Below, in pieces: positions 42,539-52,597 of a stretch of 64,000 bases of DNA. The first letter of the stretch is position 1. Each line of letters starts with the position of its first letter. Below the pieces are notes generated by a model. The model was not told the DNA's origin and did not search any database. It saw only the letters and a program-made list of their open reading frames with translations. Both the position numbers and the translations under genes were made by a program. The stretch comes from Kluyveromyces lactis (Eukaryota; Ascomycota; Saccharomycetes; Saccharomycetales; Saccharomycetaceae), in contig NC_006038.1 of assembly GCF_000002515.2 (NCBI RefSeq), positions 496,001 through 560,000 of the forward strand, read 5' to 3'.

Positions 42539-44308
42539 ATGGCTGGTCCACCTCCACCACCAGCACCTCCTCCGCCTATGTTTGGCGGAAATTCATCCAA
42601 TGCTGGCTCCGCTGCAACTCCTGTCCCACCCCCAGCGGCTGTTCCAGGACGTGATGCCTTATTGAGTGATATTAGGAAAGGTGCAAAACTTAAGAAAGCA
42701 CACACTGTGGATAAGAGTGCACCTGCGATTGGAGGATCAAGTTCGATGAGCCACTCTGTATCAGTATCGAGCTCAGCAGTCCCGCCTGTAGCACCATCGA
42801 TCCCGACTCCAACTCAGCTTCCCGGTGTCCCTCAATTGGGAGATATACTTGCTGGTGGGATCCCTAAATTAAAACATGTTTCGGGTTCCTCTAAATCACC
42901 AGCTATTCCATCTGGAGCTCCTCCGCTTCCGGATAGCTCTTCAATCCCAAAAATTCCTTCTAATAGACCACAGCGTAAAAAGACTTTGAGAAGTGAGGGT
43001 GATTCGTCAGTGGCGGCTCCTCCTGCTCCTCCTCCAATGGCAGCACCGGCAATTCCAACAAGTCCGCCACCAGTACCCATGATGAACACACCACCGGTTC
43101 CGAAACATCCTCCAGCAAGACAACGCACAGAAGCACCTCCGGTTCAAGCACAACCTGCTCCGCCTGTAACGTTACCACCTGCACCTCCAGCTCCTCCTAT
43201 AGCCGTGCCACCAGCTCCGGCACCTCCAGTACCTCTAGCACCTCCCACAATTAGCACCCCTCCTGCGGCCCCACCAGCACCTCCTACGCCTGCACCTCCT
43301 ACATCTGCACCTCCAGCTCCAGCACCTCCAGCACCTCCCATAATCAGTACCCCTCCTGCAGCCCCACCTGCACCTCCAAGCATATCATTCCCAACGTCCA
43401 CGCCGCAACCACCACCATCTGCACCGTCCCCAGCTGGAGGACTTCCATTCCTGGCGGAGATTCAACGAAAGAGAGATGACAGATTCGTAGTTGAAGGAAC
43501 AGGACATGGTGCGTCGAATAATACAGCATCTTCCGCTCCAAAGGTACCGCTTCCCTCATCATCTGCTCCTCCGGCTCCTCCTTCGTTCAGTGCTCCTTCG
43601 GTTCCACCAACTCCAGCTCCTGCTGCTCCACCTTCAATTGCTGCTCCTCCGGCCCCACCGGCTCCTGCACCTCCTGCACCTCCTGCCCCTCCTGCCCCTC
43701 CGGCCCCACCTACTCCTTCCTTTAATGCACCTACGCTGCCTCAATCTACCCCAAGTTCTGAAGCACCATCTATTCCAGCCGGAGGATTACCATTTCTGGC
43801 ATCAATACAAAGCAGAAGGGATGATTCTCACATTATCGAAAGTGAGAATAGTCATACACCAGTGGGTGCGCCAACGGCTCCTCCTTCCCCTCCTCCACAA
43901 GCCGCTTCATTTCCCTCTGCCAAAGCTCCACCACCTCCACCCGCAGCCTCAGAGGAATCTCTTCAACAAAATCAGCAACCTCAAGTGGAACGCACAAATA
44001 GTTCCTCATCAAAAGGTTTCTTCAAACACAGACTTTTTTCATCTGGTAATGAAGCCAGTCGACCATCTCAATCTACTAACCCTTACACAAATGCTGCTGA
44101 AATAGATGTCGGAGATTTCACAATAGAAGGAAGTCAAGATACGACCGGAATAAAGCTGAATAACAGTGGAATAACCATTGATGATTCAAAATTCGATTGG
44201 TCTAACAGAAACGATCTCCCCAAACCGAGACAATTCTTGGGCTTAAGAAAACTATATCCAAGTGGCAGAGGTTCAAGTGTTCCATTAGATTTTACTGTAT
44301 TTACATGA
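42539..44308 (+). CDS. VRP1: VRP1, verprolin (WIP homologue)
   Basis: Proline-rich actin-patch protein that binds actin and the WASP homologue Las17 and works in endocytosis and polarised growth. The 589 residues (817 in S. cerevisiae) begin with a Pro stretch and a WH2 motif, RDALLSDIRKGAKLKKAHTV (about 38-57). Long Ala/Pro repeats follow. The phrase GGLPFLAxIQxxRDD occurs twice (from 300 and 415). The C-terminal WASP-binding segment ends SKFDWSNRNDLPKPRQF. A 93-bp in-frame duplication is visible in the Pro-rich part. Order and strand match YLR337C. It is convergent with ERV1. Confidence 0.93.
   Translation: MAGPPPPPAPPPPMFGGNSSNAGSAATPVPPPAAVPGRDALLSDIRKGAKLKKAHTVDKSAPAIGGSSSMSHSVSVSSSAVPPVAPSIPTPTQLPGVPQLGDILAGGIPKLKHVSGSSKSPAIPSGAPPLPDSSSIPKIPSNRPQRKKTLRSEGDSSVAAPPAPPPMAAPAIPTSPPPVPMMNTPPVPKHPPARQRTEAPPVQAQPAPPVTLPPAPPAPPIAVPPAPAPPVPLAPPTISTPPAAPPAPPTPAPPTSAPPAPAPPAPPIISTPPAAPPAPPSISFPTSTPQPPPSAPSPAGGLPFLAEIQRKRDDRFVVEGTGHGASNNTASSAPKVPLPSSSAPPAPPSFSAPSVPPTPAPAAPPSIAAPPAPPAPAPPAPPAPPAPPAPPTPSFNAPTLPQSTPSSEAPSIPAGGLPFLASIQSRRDDSHIIESENSHTPVGAPTAPPSPPPQAASFPSAKAPPPPPAASEESLQQNQQPQVERTNSSSSKGFFKHRLFSSGNEASRPSQSTNPYTNAAEIDVGDFTIEGSQDTTGIKLNNSGITIDDSKFDWSNRNDLPKPRQFLGLRKLYPSGRGSSVPLDFTVFT
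43241..43426 (+). repeat. 93-bp in-frame direct repeat inside VRP1
   Basis: Two diverged copies with a period of 93 bases (31 codons), the first starting at 43241 and the second at 43334. Each begins with APPxISTPPAAPPAPP in protein. The second copy diverges towards its end, so the right boundary is approximate. Confidence 0.7.
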
Positions 44309-44385
44309 CTTTATAATGAGTAAGAACTATATAAGATATTAATGAAAGCATTCCTAGACGAGTGGAAGAGGAAGAAGTATAACAC

Positions 44386-45086
44386 TTAATCCCACCCATC
44401 TACCCACCTTTTCTTCCACAAATCGCAGTTGAATTTCTCCTTTCCCAATTTCTCATTAACTTCATTATGTGCCGCACAAATCCATCTACCTAAGTCGTCT
44501 TTTGAATCAACCTTGGGTGCGTTCTCTTTTATAAATAGTTCAAAGTCCTTAGCACACCACCCGCATGGATAAACATGAGAGAATATGGTCATAAATTGTT
44601 TCATTTCTTGTTTCTGTGTGTCCGATGGCTTATTCGGATACTTGGCAGCTATCGTATGTAACAAAGTCCAAGAAGAACGGCCTAGCTCTTCGACATCAGC
44701 AGGCCCAGACTTAGAGTATGTCTTAGATCCAGGAATCAACAGTGGCTGGTCAGCTGAAGTATTTGAAATATCTGTCGCGGCCCCAGCTGCTAATTCACCG
44801 GAGCCAGGAGACTGAGTGGAATCCGCCACTGGTGAAGCAGAAGAATTGCCGCTTCCCCGAGCCTTCAAAGTGCCGGTCACAAATTGAAAGTCCAACAAAG
44901 TATTGCATGAACGACAGCTAGATTGATAGTACATAAACGTTAGTAAAAGTTTTCTGAAATTCGATTATTTCGTTTCTCGATATTAGGGTTGCAAAATACG
45001 AACGGTTTTCCATCTTCATCGTAGATGATTTTTCTTCCAGACAGTCCAAATTCTGGTGTTTTAGAAGTTTCAGTACGGCTTGACAT
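44386..45086 (-). CDS. ERV1: ERV1, FAD sulfhydryl oxidase of the mitochondrial intermembrane space (two exons)
   Basis: Flavoprotein that re-oxidises Mia40 and passes electrons to cytochrome c in the disulfide relay; also linked to cytosolic Fe-S protein maturation. Exon 1 is 45004-45086 (ending ..LSGRKIIYDEDGK plus two bases) and exon 2 is 44386-44917; together 204 residues (189 in S. cerevisiae). Visible motifs are the shuttle CRSC, the Erv/ALR core GRSSWTLLHT, the active-site CGWC in YPCGWCAKDF, and the FAD-site C-terminal DLWKKRWVDGWD. The same intron position is used in S. cerevisiae. The 5' splice site is the rare GTTCGT. A seven-codon reading frame overlaps the start. Confidence 0.95.
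44918..45003 (-). other. ERV1 intron with unusual 5' splice site
   Basis: 86-nt intron: donor GTTCGT (45003-44998), branch site TACTAAC (44945-44939), acceptor CTAG ending at 44918. Only this donor keeps the frame into the CRSC motif. A Tbf1-like TTAGGGTT (44983-44990) lies inside. Confidence 0.9.
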
Positions 45087-45407
45087 GATTCATGCAGGTT
45101 GGTTGGAAAGATTTGGTCGTATGCTTGCATCTTTATGAATTCTATTCTCTAAATTTGTAAGCATTCGAGAGATGCATTGAAATCGAAATCTTTAAATTCA
45201 GATCAAATTTATGAAGCGATGAGATAGAAGATAACATTGGATGATAACAAAGAAAAATTTCAGTACATGTATGAGATTACAGCTATAACCCTTCTTGAAA
45301 ATGTATGACTCTATTTACAAACTGAAGTGGATGATACCACAAATATACCAGGTATATTACTTACTTGATGAGATAAGAGTAAGTATATAACTATTCTTTC
45401 TTATGAA
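45087..45407. promoter_or_regulatory. MSP1 3' region and ERV1 promoter
   Basis: 321 bases between two reverse-strand genes. Nothing distinct seen beyond AT-rich sequence. Confidence 0.5.
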
Positions 45408-46490
45408 TCAATCTAATGCAGCTCTAGAAAATGTTGCACCAGCGTCGATTTTGAGATTTTTCAAGAAGTCTTCATTTGTTAGGGGCCTCATTTTGAGGCG
45501 ACTTAGATTGTCTGTCTTTCCAGTTTCTGTCAGCTTGCGTTTCTCTTTGATATATTCTCTTGCTGCAGTAAGTGCAGCATCTCTGCATAGTTCTTTTAAA
45601 TCGGATCCTGACATCTGAGATGTGCATTGTACAATGTAATCCAAATCGAAATCGCGAGGGTCTGACTTTGTATCCTTCAAAAACACTTTTAGTATTTTAT
45701 GACGTTGTTGTGCGTTAGGCAATGCAACAGGGAATCTTTTAGGTAATCTTCTTAGGAATGCAGAATCGATATCATTGATCCTATTCGTGGCTCCAAGTAC
45801 CATAACCTTCCCATTGGAGGTAAGACCATCCCAAAGAGTCATAAACTCGGCTTTCAACATAGATGTCACCTCATGATCTGATGAAGCACGCTGTCTTAAG
45901 AAGGAGTCAATTTCATCGATGAAAATGATACATGGTTGAATCTTGTTAGCCAAAGAAAACATGGCATCAACGATCTTATTGGATTCACCGTACCATTTGT
46001 CCATTATAGAAGACATTCTGATAGATATAAAATTGGCTCCACTTTCGTGTGCTAGTGCTTTTGCTATCATAGTCTTACCACATCCTGGTGGTCCATACAA
46101 AAGAACACCCTTTGGCGCCTCCAATAATGCACTTTCGGAGAAAATTTCCGGACTTGTTAGAGGGTAAATGACACTTTCTGTAAGTTCCTCGATAACGTCT
46201 TCTAACCCACCAATATCTTCAAAAGAAACATCGATATCTTGAGGCGTAATGACAGAAGCAAGTACGCTACGCTCGTATGCATTCAAACTGACATCATCCA
46301 ATTCGGGGTTGGCAGCACATAATCTTTGCCATACTAACGATTGTCTCTCCTTCTTTTCTTTCGAGTTACCTGATAAAGGACCTCCTTCAGCCTCTGTTAG
46401 TAGTCTATTCACCAAATAGTACACTGAAATTGCAGTTCCGAAGAGAACAGATAAATCGGTAATGGTCTTTAAGTCAATTCTTGGAGCCAT
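45408..46490 (-). CDS. MSP1: MSP1, outer-membrane AAA+ extractase
   Basis: Mitochondrial and peroxisomal outer-membrane ATPase that pulls mislocalised tail-anchored proteins and stuck precursors out of the membrane. The 360 residues (362 in yeast) have an N-terminal span (about 13-30), a linker, Walker A GPPGCGKT (133-140), Walker B IIFIDEID (188-195) and the paired arginines in FLRRLPKRF. Position next to ERV1 matches YGR028W. It is divergent from SGD1. Confidence 0.97.
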   Translation of the reverse strand: MAPRIDLKTITDLSVLFGTAISVYYLVNRLLTEAEGGPLSGNSKEKKERQSLVWQRLCAANPELDDVSLNAYERSVLASVITPQDIDVSFEDIGGLEDVIEELTESVIYPLTSPEIFSESALLEAPKGVLLYGPPGCGKTMIAKALAHESGANFISIRMSSIMDKWYGESNKIVDAMFSLANKIQPCIIFIDEIDSFLRQRASSDHEVTSMLKAEFMTLWDGLTSNGKVMVLGATNRINDIDSAFLRRLPKRFPVALPNAQQRHKILKVFLKDTKSDPRDFDLDYIVQCTSQMSGSDLKELCRDAALTAAREYIKEKRKLTETGKTDNLSRLKMRPLTNEDFLKNLKIDAGATFSRAALD

Positions 46491-47018
46491 TTTTCCTGTA
46501 ATGTAGCAAGAATGATAAAATCAGTTTTTTCCCTGGTTAATGAATGGCTTCTTATCAGAGAGCTTCTGTATATCAAACGTATTCTCCAATGGATGTAATC
46601 GCTGTTCGGTCTCGCCGTGTGACGTTGCCACTTGTTACTTGCAAGTTCAATCACTGTATGTGTTCGATTGTGTTGATTCTTTAATTTCGCAAATAGTTCA
46701 AAAAGAAACCTTTAAAAAATGTGGAACTTGAAAAATTTAGACCATGCGATGAGCTTCATGTATGTTTATTGAACAAAACCGCTATCAGCTGGGTTGGATT
46801 GGGTTACCAAGGCTTCTTTGTTCCGAAATTTACCAGTTTGATTGAAGACTGCAGCTGATATTCTCGAAAAATCATCATATTTACTTATCCTAGCTCTGTT
46901 GCTATCATTGTCAAAATAGTCCAGGGCCAATTCGAAGAGATCGTAACTAATTATTTTACTCCGAGCTCTCTTACTAGATTAGAGCAAACGTCAATTGTTG
47001 GGACAACACATTCGAGCT
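46491..47018. promoter_or_regulatory. Divergent promoter region MSP1 / SGD1
   Basis: 528 bases between divergent genes. No recognised site cluster or extra gene. Confidence 0.5.
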
Positions 47019-50000
47019 ATGAGTAAGAAACATGCTATCAGATTACCGGGAGTGTTGTTGGATGAGCTCAAGGGTCAAAATTATGATGAAGAGGATAAGA
47101 GATATCAGTTTCCTAACGTGAAGAAAGTCCAACGCAATGGTAAAAGAAAAGCTCCTTTGAGCAGAAAAGAACAGAGAAGACAAGAACGTGAGAGTAAGAA
47201 AATAAAGAGGTCTGGAAATAATATTCAGAAAACGTCTACTTCATTGAATGTTGAATCAGCAAAGAAAGATAGACAAAATGGTTCTACAGCCGTAAAATCA
47301 TCTCTTAAGAGAGAAAAAGTAAAACTTGGGATTCAAGTCAAGCCAAAACAAGTCAGATTCTCCGAGTTCAATGAGGTGAAAGAGATTTCGTCTGATGATG
47401 AGTTATCAAGTGGTGATTTCGATGATTTCGATGAAGACGATCTGAATGAAGAAGAATGGGAACAACTACGTGAATTAGAAGACAGCGACGAAGAAGAAGA
47501 GGATGACGGCGGTGACGACGATGACGATGACGATGACGATTACGATGAAGAAGTAGAAGAAGAAGAAGAAGAACCTCTTACGGCTAGAGAAACTATGGCG
47601 AAACTCAAAGCTTTAAAGGAAAAAAAGCGACAAGTGAACCCATCTGGAAGTGAAATGGCAGTTGATGATGCCCAAAATTCATCTGAAGATGATGAAATAC
47701 TTAATGAAGAATACTCAGCCGATGATATGGATGATGATGAAGAGTGCGACAGTGGTTTGGAAGAAATGAGTGTAGAAGAAACAATGGCAGCTTTGAAGGC
47801 AATGAAAGATAAAAAGTTACAAGCCAAGTCTTCCAAATCTACCACCACTGGTACTGTAGAGAAAGGCTCTAATAAGAATAACAAAGAGTCTGGAAAGAAA
47901 GAACAGTCTAAATCAAAGTCTGAGATTTACAGTCCATTAACACCAGAGGACAGAGCAGCGATTGAAAGAGATGAACTGGATATGAAATATTATGCTGGCA
48001 AGTTGGGCTTGAAAAACGGTAAAAAATTGCGTGCCACAGATGAATACGATGCTATTGGAGGTTTACTAGAGGGTCTTGAGTATTTTGAAGACTTTGGAGA
48101 TGATGAAAGTGGAGAGGAAAATGTAGAAGATGATAGCAATGTCTCAGACGATGGTGAAGATGAACTAATATCGGAAGATGATGAAGATGAAGATGAACAA
48201 ACGGAAGAGGGACAAATCGAAAACCCATTTTCGTCTGATGATGAGTTATCAAGTGGAGACTTTGATGAATTCGACGAAGACGACTTGGATGAAGATGAAT
48301 GGCAACAACTTCATGAATTAGAGGGGAACGCTCCATCATCTACACGCACGAAGCAAAAGGAGAACATTTACGCCGCCCCAGTCATCGAAGAGAATAAATC
48401 TTACGTACCACCATCCTTGAGAAGAAAACAACTTGAGGAATCTGACTCGGAGACTAACAAGGAATTGAAAAGAAAAGTTAAATCAGCTCTGAATAAACTA
48501 TCAGATTCAAACAGTGCTATAATTGTTACCTCCTTGAACGAGCTCTATGATAACTATGCAAGACAATACGTCAATGATGCGATTAACAATCAGATGATCG
48601 AGGTTGTTGCACAGAAGAATAAATTATTGGACACTTTTATCATGAATTATGCTGGTGTAGCTTTCAGTATATGGAAGCTAAGGGGAACTGAAGCCGGTGC
48701 TTCCTTTATTCAAGCATTGGTCCAGAAATTCTTAGAGATTTATAGTGAACAGATACAGTCGGCTAGAAATTCAAAATCAGACGAGCCAATAATGCTGTCT
48801 AAGGAAACGACTAATTTGCTGACTTTGCTGGGCTATTCCTACAACTTCGGGCTAGTTTCCAGCAGACTGATATATGATATCATCAAGCTATTAATTCAAG
48901 AACCCAATGAATATACAACCGAACTTCTGTTAAGGATCATCTCTGTTTGCGGCCCTTTGATACGTGGTGATGATCCCAGAGCTCTAAAGGATATAATCAC
49001 GGAACTATTGGCCAACGTTAAACAGATGAAGCAAACTCCAAGGCTAAACTTTTTGTTGGAAACTCTGTCCGATTTAAAGAATAACAGGTTAAAGCCTTCA
49101 GTTCTTGCTGCCAATCATCAGACTTTAAAAAAGGGAATTTTGGGATCACTTCGCATCTCAACTTCGGCATCTTCGGAGCCTTTGCTGGCTTCTCTAGAAG
49201 ATATAAAAAACGTGGATTCTAAAGGTAAGTGGTGGTTAATTGGAGCATCATGGAAGGGTAATCAAGAAACTGCTTTCGATGAGGCTAATGTCAAAGAAGA
49301 CAGAACGATTGCTAATCAAACAAATATAAAATTGGATGATGATTTACTCTCTGAAATGATTGATTGGAATGAGATAGCGAAACAACAGAGGATGAACACT
49401 GATGTGAGAAGAGCTATATTCGTTAGCATAATGTCTGCAGAGGATTATTTGGATGCATTCGCTAAGATAGAAAAGCTGAACTTGAAGAGTAAACAGAGTC
49501 TTGATATTTCACGGGTGCTGCTACATTGCTTGTCAAACGATGGCACATCGTCCGGATACAATCCATATTATTCATTATTAGCAGGAAAACTCTCAGAGCA
49601 TAACCACAAACTTTTAAAGTCTTTCCAGTTTTTATTCTGGGAAATTGTGAAGAAGTTCGAGCTTGAGACACATTCAGATGATGAGGAAGATACCTTGTTC
49701 AGCAATGAAGACACTGTTGATGAAGACACTAGATTACAAAGATTGGCTAAGCAAGGCCGATTCTTTGGCCATTTAATAGCAGAAGGTCACTTGAAACTTG
49801 ATGCTTTCAAGCATGTTCCGTTAATGGCAGGACTCAACTCAGATGGAATAATCTTCTTTGATATTTTGCTTTTCCAGTTGTTCCTTTCCGAAGGTAAGGC
49901 AGCCGAAATAAAGATCAAACGAGATGGAAAGAAAACATTTGAGTATAACTCTGATGGTTTGTCTTCTTTGATCGAGAAAGGTATTAACATTCAGAATAAG

Positions 50001-50174
50001 AATGTTATTTTAAAAGCGCTAAGATGGTTTATATCTAAGCATTTTGATTATATCAAGTATATTTCAGGTATGAAAGGCTCAAAAGAACATGATAGAGAAA
50101 GTAGAAGACTGTCTTGGGCAGTTGCATCTTTCAAAAAACTGATAGAAGAGGAGCTCAAAGGTGCTGAAGATTGA
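47019..50174 (+). CDS. SGD1: SGD1, nucleolar MIF4G/MA3 protein (NOM1 homologue)
   Basis: Essential nuclear/nucleolar protein needed for early 18S rRNA processing. From the first ATG (47019) it has 1,051 residues (899 in S. cerevisiae). The basic N-terminus contains KKHAIRLPGVLLDELKGQNYDEE. A very acidic middle (about 120-440) follows, then a MIF4G domain (about 480-700) and an MA3-like domain (about 790-990). An acidic module of about 33 residues occurs twice (from 124 and 405), and an ETMAxLKAxKxKK phrase also occurs twice between them, which may account for the extra length. Order and strand match YLR336C. It is convergent with NUP2, with 99 bases between the stops. Confidence 0.93.
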   Translation: MSKKHAIRLPGVLLDELKGQNYDEEDKRYQFPNVKKVQRNGKRKAPLSRKEQRRQERESKKIKRSGNNIQKTSTSLNVESAKKDRQNGSTAVKSSLKREKVKLGIQVKPKQVRFSEFNEVKEISSDDELSSGDFDDFDEDDLNEEEWEQLRELEDSDEEEEDDGGDDDDDDDDDYDEEVEEEEEEPLTARETMAKLKALKEKKRQVNPSGSEMAVDDAQNSSEDDEILNEEYSADDMDDDEECDSGLEEMSVEETMAALKAMKDKKLQAKSSKSTTTGTVEKGSNKNNKESGKKEQSKSKSEIYSPLTPEDRAAIERDELDMKYYAGKLGLKNGKKLRATDEYDAIGGLLEGLEYFEDFGDDESGEENVEDDSNVSDDGEDELISEDDEDEDEQTEEGQIENPFSSDDELSSGDFDEFDEDDLDEDEWQQLHELEGNAPSSTRTKQKENIYAAPVIEENKSYVPPSLRRKQLEESDSETNKELKRKVKSALNKLSDSNSAIIVTSLNELYDNYARQYVNDAINNQMIEVVAQKNKLLDTFIMNYAGVAFSIWKLRGTEAGASFIQALVQKFLEIYSEQIQSARNSKSDEPIMLSKETTNLLTLLGYSYNFGLVSSRLIYDIIKLLIQEPNEYTTELLLRIISVCGPLIRGDDPRALKDIITELLANVKQMKQTPRLNFLLETLSDLKNNRLKPSVLAANHQTLKKGILGSLRISTSASSEPLLASLEDIKNVDSKGKWWLIGASWKGNQETAFDEANVKEDRTIANQTNIKLDDDLLSEMIDWNEIAKQQRMNTDVRRAIFVSIMSAEDYLDAFAKIEKLNLKSKQSLDISRVLLHCLSNDGTSSGYNPYYSLLAGKLSEHNHKLLKSFQFLFWEIVKKFELETHSDDEEDTLFSNEDTVDEDTRLQRLAKQGRFFGHLIAEGHLKLDAFKHVPLMAGLNSDGIIFFDILLFQLFLSEGKAAEIKIKRDGKKTFEYNSDGLSSLIEKGINIQNKNVILKALRWFISKHFDYIKYISGMKGSKEHDRESRRLSWAVASFKKLIEEELKGAED

Positions 50175-50273
50175 CTATTTTAAGTACTTTTTTTTGCCAT
50201 TTTAATAGTTACACATGCATATATGAACTAAGTTCAAATAGTTCTATTAATTAACAGTTAAATGTACTTAATT

Positions 50274-52259
50274 TTACATCGGTGATTGAGCATCCTTGAT
50301 CGCTTGTACTAATTTTCTACCATCAGCCTTTTGTTTCACTTTTACGACGTATGTGTCTAACCCTCCTTCCGCTTTAATTGCAGGACACTTAACCAAATTC
50401 TCATTATTTGGATCTAATGCTTCATAGGAAAATGACTTTATAATACTAGTATTTAGCAAAATATGACCCATACCGTCTGACCTACAAAGTATTCTTGCTT
50501 TTGTATTGTCTTCCTTGTTTTGCAAAACCTTCAATTCACCTACACCACGGGAATCATAGGCTTTCGTCTCAGTATTGAAAATCATTAGCTTGGCGCGTTG
50601 CGAAAAGAGTAGATTCTCATTCTCCTCACCGTTCGATAGATTCAAAGTTTTAGATGGCTCTTCTTGTGCCTCAGCAGATGCGTCTTCGCTGTTTTTTTCA
50701 CTAACTTCCTTGGCAGTATCCTTATCAGATGTTGGAGCAGATGAGGCAAAGGGTAAAGAGATCTTGAAGCCAGATGATTCACCTTGTGGAGGCGCCTCTT
50801 CAGATTTGTTGGCACCAAAACTGAATGCTGGTACAGTTGATGCTGCTGTTGCCCCAAACGTAAACGTAGGTTTTTTCTCATCTTTTTTGTCGGTCTCCTG
50901 TTTTCCAAAAGTGAAAGGAGTGGAGCCTGTTGAAGCTTTACCAAATGTAAATGAAGGTTTAGATGACTCAGCCGGTTTTTCAGAGGTTGTTGAGGTACCG
51001 AATGTGAAAGAAGGCTTTTTAGCTTCATCATTACTGTTTTCCTTGCCCATAGCTCCAAATGTAAAGGAAGGCTTTGATGAATCTTTGTTTTCAGTTGCTG
51101 TCCTTTGCACTGGAGCAGAGAAGCTAAACGATGGTTTAGAGTCCGCCGATGGAGCAGGGGCAGAGAATGTACCGAAGGTGCTAGCTGGCTTTGCTTCTTC
51201 CTTTTTATTTTCACTTTCTTTGGCCAAATCTTTATTGTTGCTGAAAGAAAATGAGAACGGAGATGATGAATTACCATTATCAGCCTTATTTGACCCAAAG
51301 GCAGGAAGAGCTGGTTTGCTTCCCTCATTTTTCTCTATGGATGGTGCGGACGCAGAAGGAGGGAATGTTGGTTTAGATTGTGAAGAGTTCCCAAATATAC
51401 TAGCTGGCTTGTTATCCGTTGGTTTTTCAGCTGGTTCAGATTCCTCTGTCCTTGAAGCATCATTCTTTGGTAAAGTAAAGGCACTGGACGATACAGTCCC
51501 ATTAAACGTAAATTGGGGTCCCTTGATCTCTATCTCGCTGTCGCTATCGCTGTCAGGTTCCTTACGCTTATTCCCACCGAAGCTGAAAGGCGGATCAGAC
51601 GTCGTTGGTTTCTTAGCCAAGACAAACTTTGGGCCTTCAACATTAACGGCTGGTTTTTCCTCTTCAGAATCACTATCGCTGTTAATCTCAATTTGTTCTT
51701 TTTTATCTTGCAGTCTCTCTTCCGTTACGGTCGTTGTCGGTTTAGTCACCTCCGAAGGTAGAGCAAATGATGGTGCTGCGCTAGGCTTTGCGAATGCAAA
51801 TGGATTTTTAGGTTTCTCCACATTTGCTGATGTGGTACCAAATGTGAATGAGCTAGTTGGAGGAGCGTTTGCAGCGCCATTAGTTTTCGCTTCTGACCTT
51901 AACTGTTGCGAATAGGTCTTGTATTTATCGAACAGGAAAGAAATATCAGCAACTGGATCTGATTCCAATGTAGAATTTATTTTATTTTTGAATTGCACGT
52001 TCAATGCCGTGAGTTTTTCGTTTAAGTCAGTGCCTTGAGGTTTCTTGTCATCCTTTATCACTTTGAACATGTTAGGTTTATCACCCGCAGTAAATCCTCC
52101 CATTTTCCTCTTTGGCATTGCAATTTTTCTGGTACTCATTACAGATTCGCTGGCAACGGCAGGTTTATCAAATGGAGTCTCGTCATCTGAAACATTATTA
52201 CTATGTCCGTTCTCAAGACCTTCTCTGGTCATCTGAGAACCCGCAAATCTCTTTGACAT
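50274..52259 (-). CDS. NUP2: NUP2, mobile FG nucleoporin with Ran-binding domain
   Basis: Nuclear-basket nucleoporin that helps release import cargo and recycle Kap60. The 661 residues (720 in yeast) show a basic N-terminal Kap60-binding part (KRFAGSQ... KRKMGGF), many FxFG repeats with acidic or charged spacers (about 130-500), and a C-terminal Ran-binding domain (about 545-661) containing AKLMIFNTETKAYDSRGVGEL. The repeats read FTFG/FSFG. Order and strand match YLR335W. A frame of 446 codons on the opposite strand is a by-product of the repeats. Confidence 0.95.
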   Translation of the reverse strand: MSKRFAGSQMTREGLENGHSNNVSDDETPFDKPAVASESVMSTRKIAMPKRKMGGFTAGDKPNMFKVIKDDKKPQGTDLNEKLTALNVQFKNKINSTLESDPVADISFLFDKYKTYSQQLRSEAKTNGAANAPPTSSFTFGTTSANVEKPKNPFAFAKPSAAPSFALPSEVTKPTTTVTEERLQDKKEQIEINSDSDSEEEKPAVNVEGPKFVLAKKPTTSDPPFSFGGNKRKEPDSDSDSEIEIKGPQFTFNGTVSSSAFTLPKNDASRTEESEPAEKPTDNKPASIFGNSSQSKPTFPPSASAPSIEKNEGSKPALPAFGSNKADNGNSSSPFSFSFSNNKDLAKESENKKEEAKPASTFGTFSAPAPSADSKPSFSFSAPVQRTATENKDSSKPSFTFGAMGKENSNDEAKKPSFTFGTSTTSEKPAESSKPSFTFGKASTGSTPFTFGKQETDKKDEKKPTFTFGATAASTVPAFSFGANKSEEAPPQGESSGFKISLPFASSAPTSDKDTAKEVSEKNSEDASAEAQEEPSKTLNLSNGEENENLLFSQRAKLMIFNTETKAYDSRGVGELKVLQNKEDNTKARILCRSDGMGHILLNTSIIKSFSYEALDPNNENLVKCPAIKAEGGLDTYVVKVKQKADGRKLVQAIKDAQSPM

Positions 52260-52597
52260 ATCCTACAGTGAGTATTGTGCTTGGAAAGATCAGCTCAAGA
52301 GAAGTCACTTTCTTAATCAGAAACGAATTGAACTAACGGGAAGCAACCGGAAGTAGCAGAAAAGGAGTTTAAGGATTGCTGATGTGTAAGCATTCAGACA
52401 TCAACATGAGAATTGATGATACTAACACCAGAAATAATAATAAAGCAGCTCGAAATTCTAAATCCTTCAATATACTGTTGACTCGTGTGGGATGACTTAT
52501 GCTGAACACGTGACTACATGTTATTCTGCTTGTGATGGGTTGCTCAGGGGAGTAAAAATGTAAAAAGTATTTAGCGAAACTTTCGAATCGCTTTCTC
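52260..52597. promoter_or_regulatory. NUP2 promoter and tRNA-Glu 3' region
   Basis: 338 bases with a Cbf1-type CACGTGA at 52507-52513, about 250 bases before the NUP2 ATG. Confidence 0.5.

Noticed and set aside
43491-44105. 204-codon Leu/His/Pro-rich frame inside VRP1
   Set aside because: Shifted reading of the VRP1 proline repeats.
50575-51915. 446-codon open frame on the forward strand inside NUP2
   Set aside because: It is antisense to a well-supported gene; the length comes from the FG and Ser/Lys repeats of NUP2, and its protein shows no domain.
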